This document shows positions 61,201 to 64,000 of a DNA stretch of 64,000 bases, piece by piece. The stretch is from contig NZ_CP107902.1 of assembly GCF_036013935.1 (NCBI RefSeq), positions 6,667,001 through 6,731,000 of the forward strand, read 5' to 3'. The translations under genes were made by a program, and so were the position numbers. The notes beneath the pieces were generated by a model. That model saw nothing but the letters and a program-made list of their open reading frames with translations, was not told the DNA's origin and searched no databases. Every line of letters begins with the position of its first letter. Positions within the stretch are counted from its first letter, which is position 1. This stretch comes from Streptomyces sp. NBC_00461. GTDB taxonomy: Bacteria; Actinomycetota; Actinomycetes; Streptomycetales; Streptomycetaceae.

Positions 61201-62183
61201 GCCTCCTTGGTGGCCTCCTCGACCAGCCGGGCGACCTGCTCCTTCGCCGTACGGGTGCGCTGCTCGTTCGTCGACTCGGCGCTCGCGAGGGCCTTCTCGG
61301 CCGCCGCCGTGGCCTCGGTGACGAGCTTGTCGGCCTCGGCCTGCGCCTTGCGCAGCGCCTCCTCGGCCTCCGTCATCCGCTGCTCGGCGGTCCGGCTCAG
61401 CTCCTGCGCCTGACGGCGGGCGGAGTCCGACTCGGAGACGGTGGAGGTGCGCAGCTGCTCCGCGTGGTCGGTGGCCTCCTGAGCCTGCGTGGACGCGGCG
61501 TTCAGCAGCCGCTCGGCGTCCGTACGGGCCCTGAGCAGCAGCTGCTCGGCCTCCGCGCGGGCCGCCTCGGCGTCGGCCTCCAGGCGCTGCCGGGCCTCGG
61601 TCGCGACCCGCTCGGCCTCGGCGCGCGCGGCGGCCATGGCCTGCTCGGCCTCGGCGCGGGACTCCTCCAGCAGCCGGCGTGCCTGGGACTCCGAACGGGC
61701 GCGCAGCTGCTCCGCCCATGCCACGTTCTCGTTGACGTGCGACTCGACGGTCTGCCGGCGCTCCGACAGCTCCTGGTCGAGCTGCTGGCGCCGGGTGACC
61801 GCCTCCTGGTGCAGCTCCGCCTGCAGCCGGGCCGCGTTCTCCGCGTGTTCCTGGAGGATGCGCTGGGTCTGCGCCCGCGCCTGGCTCAGCTCGCGCTCGG
61901 CGTCCTGGCGCAGCTGGTCGGCCTGGACCTGCGCGTTGCGCAGCAACTGCTCGGCCTGGTAGCCGATGTCGCCGCCACCGGCGTCGTAGGAGGGCCGGGA
62001 CATGATGGTGCGGCGCGCCTCGTGCAGCTTGGCGCGCAGCACCTCGACCTGGTAGCCGAGGTCCTCGGCGTGCTGGATCGCCTTTTCCCGCTCGGTCTTC
62101 AGCCGCTCCATCTCGGCCTCGAACCGAGAGAGGTGGTCGACGTCAGCCGCCGGCTCTCGCTCCTGGCGTTCGTAGCCCCGCAC
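58299..62183 (-). CDS. scy: Scy giant coiled-coil polarity scaffold
   Basis: Scy, 1294 aa here, organises the tip-organising centre that marks new branches, binding DivIVA and FilP. After a short head (RGYERQE... FEAEMERLKTEREKAIQHAEDLGYQV) nearly the entire protein is one coiled coil of Ala/Glu/Arg with recurring EAERxRxEA units, in which an unusual repeat register replaces plain heptads, as reported for this class. The GTG at 62183 was chosen since the conserved protein begins RGYERQE; a TTG at 62213 is an alternative. GC-rich repetition gives long antisense open frames that are not genes. Confidence 0.92.
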   Translation of the reverse strand: MRGYERQEREPAADVDHLSRFEAEMERLKTEREKAIQHAEDLGYQVEVLRAKLHEARRTIMSRPSYDAGGGDIGYQAEQLLRNAQVQADQLRQDAERELSQARAQTQRILQEHAENAARLQAELHQEAVTRRQQLDQELSERRQTVESHVNENVAWAEQLRARSESQARRLLEESRAEAEQAMAAARAEAERVATEARQRLEADAEAARAEAEQLLLRARTDAERLLNAASTQAQEATDHAEQLRTSTVSESDSARRQAQELSRTAEQRMTEAEEALRKAQAEADKLVTEATAAAEKALASAESTNEQRTRTAKEQVARLVEEATKEAESTRSDAEQAVEDARAEAERIVAEAAEKARTLTAEESATQLSKAAKTAEDVLNKAQEDAQNTTKAAAEEAERIRREAETEADRLRAEAHDIAEQLKGSAKDDTKEYRAKTVELQEEARRLRGEAEQLRADAVAEGEKIRAEARKEAVQQIEEAAKTAEELLAKAKQDADELRQKATTDSEKVRTEAIERATTLRRQAEETLQRTRQEAERHREEVVEQAEGIKADAEHAARELHEETERAIEARRAEAAEELTRLHAETEDRLAAAELALTEAREEASRIRREAAEEADRLRAEAAERIRTLQQQAEAEADRLRSEAASDASASRAESEAVAIRLRSEAAAEAERLKSEAQDTADRVRAEAQAAAERLGTEASETLAAAQEEAGRRRREAEETLGAARAEADQERERAREQSEELLASARNRVEEAQAEAVRLVEEADRRANEMVSAAEQHAQQVRDSVAGLHEQAQEEIAGLRSAAEHAADHTRREAQEESDRVRADAYSERERASEDAGRIRREAREETDAAKSLAERTVSEAIAESERLRSEAAEYAQRVRTEASDAIAESDQAAARTRADARDDANRIRSDAATQADTLITEARSEAERLTTETIADTDRLRSDTAAEAERVRAEAVTKAEKLIADAAGDAERLRAEAAETVGSAQQHAERVRSESERVKAGAATEAERLVNAAREEADRTLDEARRDANKRRSDVAEQVDTLITETTAEADKLLTEAQQQAHKTTADAEAQADSMVGAARTEAERLVSEATIEGNSRVEKARTDADELLVGARRDATQIRERAEELRDRITGEIEALHERARRESAETMKSTGDRCDALIKAAEEQLAKAQAKARELVSEANSEAGKVRIAAVKKAEGLLKEAELKKSALVKEAEELKAEAIREARRTVEEGKRELEILVRRREDINAEISRVQDVLEALESFETPTAGKDGGVKAGVTVGAPRSGKPSDS

Positions 62184-62569
62184 TGCGCGGTCCCATCCGT
62201 CCCCTGGTCGCAAGTCTGGCCATACGAGCTCCGTCCATCCGCCGAACGGGGCCCCCGGGGAATGGTGTCAGATCAACGGCGGAGCACGGGCTGCTGCCCC
62301 GACGCCCGCCCCCCGAAACCCGGTCCCCGGCGGTCCCGGTGTCAAAAGGTGGCGTCGTCCGCCCTCAGAGCGGGCCGCGCGTCGTCCGGCACATGCGGTC
62401 GCAAGGCGCCGGAAGGTCCTTGTAGCGGGGAGCCACCAGGGCCTTTCGGCAGCGCGGCGAGCGTGCGTGCCAGGCGTCGTACGGCAGGCGCCACCTCAGA
62501 CGCCAGGACCGGGTCACCCCCCAAGAAGCGGCGACCGCCCCCAACCCTACCGGCCCATATGTACGGGGG
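62184..62569. other. Upstream region of scy
   Basis: No gene is supported in these 386 bases between the leftward scy and the end of the leftward epimerase gene. A 60-residue open frame on the minus strand (62342-62524) starts at TTG without a ribosome site. The region presumably holds the scy promoter. Confidence 0.5.
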
Positions 62570-63010
62570 TCAGTGCTCAGGTGACTCAACAGGCGCCGAA
62601 GTGACCAGTTCTGTCAGAACGCCGTGGCAATCCTTGGGGTGCAGGAACGTGATCCGTGACCCCATGGAACCGCGTCGCGGCTCTTCGTACAGCACGCGTA
62701 CGCCCTTGTCGCGGATGTCCGCGGCCTCGCTGTCGACATCCGCCGTACCGAAAGCGATGTGGTGGACGCCCTCGCCGTTCTTGTCGAGCCACTTGGCGAC
62801 GGTCGAGTCCGGACGCGTCGGCTCTAGAAGCTGCAGGTAGGAGGCGCCGCCGTCGGACGTGTCGTTGATCTTGAGCATGGCCTCGCGCACGCCCTGCTCC
62901 TCGTTGACCTCGGAGTGGAACACCTCGAAGCCGTACGTGGCCCGGTAGAACTCGACAGTTTTGTCGAGGTCGAAGCAGGCGATCCCGATGTGGTCGATTC
63001 GCGTCAGCAT
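62570..63010 (-). CDS. mce: Methylmalonyl-CoA epimerase
   Basis: This 146-aa glyoxalase-fold enzyme interconverts the (R) and (S) forms of methylmalonyl-CoA, in the path between succinyl-CoA and propionyl-CoA that also feeds polyketide extender units. It shows IDHIGIACFDLDKTVEFY with a metal His, the region EGVHHIAFGTADVD, and the ending FLHPKDCHGVLTELV with the metal Glu. It is divergent from the thiolase. Confidence 0.94.
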   Translation of the reverse strand: MLTRIDHIGIACFDLDKTVEFYRATYGFEVFHSEVNEEQGVREAMLKINDTSDGGASYLQLLEPTRPDSTVAKWLDKNGEGVHHIAFGTADVDSEAADIRDKGVRVLYEEPRRGSMGSRITFLHPKDCHGVLTELVTSAPVESPEH

Positions 63011-63158
63011 GGTGTTAGTGCAGCGCTCCCCCAGTGGTTACGCAACGTGCGCGCGATCACACCGACGGCCGGGTGACGGCACGGAGTGCCACTCAGTACA
63101 TTCGAAGTAAACCCTCGTTCACTTCTTCAGCTGTGCAGCTGGAAGGGGATCGCACCTC

Positions 63159-64000
63159 ATGTCTGGAACGAACAGCACGACCTCCGTGATCGTCGCGGGT
63201 GCTCGCACCCCGATGGGGCGGTTGCTCGGCTCTCTCAAGTCCTTCTCCGGAGCCGACCTCGGCGGCTTCGCGATCAAGGCCGCCCTCGACCGTGCGGGGA
63301 TCGGTGGCGACCAGGTCCAGTACGTGATCATGGGTCAGGTCCTGCAGGCCGGCGCGGGCCAGATCCCGGCACGCCAGGCCGCGGTCAAGGCCGGCATCCC
63401 GATGAACGTCCCGGCACTCACCGTCAACAAGGTGTGTCTGTCCGGCCTCGACGCCATCGCCCTCGCCGACCAGCTGATCCGCGCCGGCGAGTTCGACGTG
63501 ATCGTCGCGGGCGGCCAGGAGTCCATGACCAACGCCCCCCACCTGCTGCCGAAGTCCCGCGAGGGCTTCAAGTACGGGGCGATCGAGATGCTCGACGCCA
63601 TGGCCCACGACGGCCTGACCGACGCCTTCGAGAACATCGCCATGGGCGAGTCGACGGAGAAGCACAACACGCGCCTCGGCATCCAGCGCCCCGAACAGGA
63701 CGAGATCGCCGCCCTGTCCCACCAGCGCGCCGCCGCCGCCCAGAAGAACGGCATCTTCGAGGCCGAGATCACCCCGGTGGAGATCCCGCAGCGCAAGGGT
63801 GAGCCGGTCCTCTTCAGCAAGGACGAGGGCATCCGCGGCGACACCACCGCGGAGTCCCTGGGCAAGCTGCGCCCGGCGTTCACCCGGGACGGCACGATCA
63901 CCGCCGGCTCCGCCTCGCAGATCTCGGACGGTGCGGCGGCCGTGGTCGTGATGAGCAAGGCCAAGGCGCTGGAGCTGGGCCTGGACTGGATCGCGGAGAT
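63159..64000 (+). CDS. Acetyl-CoA acetyltransferase (5' part)
   Basis: The first 280 codons of a thiolase are visible, running off the window's end. It shows the start [16 protein letters not shown], the nucleophile Cys in [13 protein letters not shown] (about residue 92) and MTNAPHLLP. The C-terminal His and second Cys motifs would lie beyond the window. It condenses or cleaves acetoacetyl-CoA. GGAAGGGG precedes the ATG. With the epimerase and the dehydrogenase at 45725 it belongs to short-chain acyl-CoA metabolism. Confidence 0.93.
   Translation, partial: MSGTNSTTSVIVAGARTPMGRLLGSLKSFSGADLGGFAIKAALDRAGIGGDQVQYVIMGQVLQAGAGQIPARQAAVKAGIPMNVPALTVNKVCLSGLDAIALADQLIRAGEFDVIVAGGQESMTNAPHLLPKSREGFKYGAIEMLDAMAHDGLTDAFENIAMGESTEKHNTRLGIQRPEQDEIAALSHQRAAAAQKNGIFEAEITPVEIPQRKGEPVLFSKDEGIRGDTTAESLGKLRPAFTRDGTITAGSASQISDGAAAVVVMSKAKALELGLDWIAE

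Noticed and set aside
62342..62524. Sixty-codon frame upstream of scy
   Set aside because: TTG start without a ribosome site, low-complexity content, and no known domain.
58176..62840. Open frame of about 1550 codons on the plus strand opposite scy
   Set aside because: It is antisense to the Ala/Glu/Arg coiled coil of scy and gives a low-complexity Leu/Gly/Arg protein. GC-rich codon bias keeps stop codons out of the opposite strand.

Overview
The window is a piece of a high-GC actinomycete chromosome, almost certainly a Streptomyces. This rests on codon use with G/C at nearly every third position, frequent GTG and TTG starts, a filP/scy pair of giant coiled-coil cytoskeletal genes, a chiC-chiR-chiS chitinase locus, nucS, and a gene order (tRNA-Arg, response regulator, nrtL, lysA, hom, thrC, thrB, rho ... 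rpmE, prfA, prmC ... atpIBEFHAGDC ... filP, scy, methylmalonyl-CoA epimerase, thiolase) that I recall from the S. coelicolor SCO5351-SCO5399 interval. The synteny is from memory; no search was run.

Region 1-11,862 is accessory DNA. Bases 1-3,815 have clearly lower GC than the rest. They hold two overlapping unknown genes (one a membrane protein), a gene-free stretch with a decayed copy of the 3' half of tRNA-Arg, and a NACHT NTPase with a multi-pass membrane tail. From 4,321 to 10,762 lies a complete actinomycete integrative and conjugative element (AICE, pSAM2 type): GntR/HutC repressor, palindromic operators, small transfer genes, FtsK-like Tra translocase, a spread-like membrane peptide, RepSA-type rolling-circle initiator, Xis and a tyrosine integrase. 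Int lies near an intact tRNA-Arg(CCG) at 11,791-11,862, the presumed attachment site. A large imperfect inverted repeat at 3,969-4,128 may be a replication or transfer origin. A single-pass membrane protein lies as cargo between int and the tRNA.

Region 12,272-31,483 is core chromosome: an orphan response regulator, the catalytic-domain-less ArgS relative nrtL, the aspartate-family pathway (lysA, hom, thrC, thrB), rho with a long Arg/Gly/Asp/Gln-rich insertion, a secreted trypsin-like protease with FG-GAP repeats, an LCP-family cell wall enzyme, then a translation/tRNA-modification cluster (rpmE, prfA, prmC, Sua5/YrdC), an LMW-phosphatase-like protein lacking its catalytic cysteine, a second serine hydroxymethyltransferase, and a MraY/WecA-type glycosyltransferase.

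Region 31,788-39,597 is the complete F1Fo ATP synthase operon atpIBEFHAGDC, with a strong GC hairpin between atpD and atpC. Region 39,734-53,012 carries a DUF2550 protein, chitinase chiC with its two-component genes and a recognisable promoter with paired direct repeats, a cobalamin adenosyltransferase, 3-hydroxybutyryl-CoA dehydrogenase, a STAS protein, a STAND-like NTPase with a Ser/Thr/Pro tail, the mismatch endonuclease nucS and several small or flavin-type proteins. Region 53,027-57,023 has two tandem ABC-2 exporters. Region 57,180-62,183 holds filP and scy, the polarity and tip-growth scaffold genes. The window ends with methylmalonyl-CoA epimerase and the 5' part of a thiolase.
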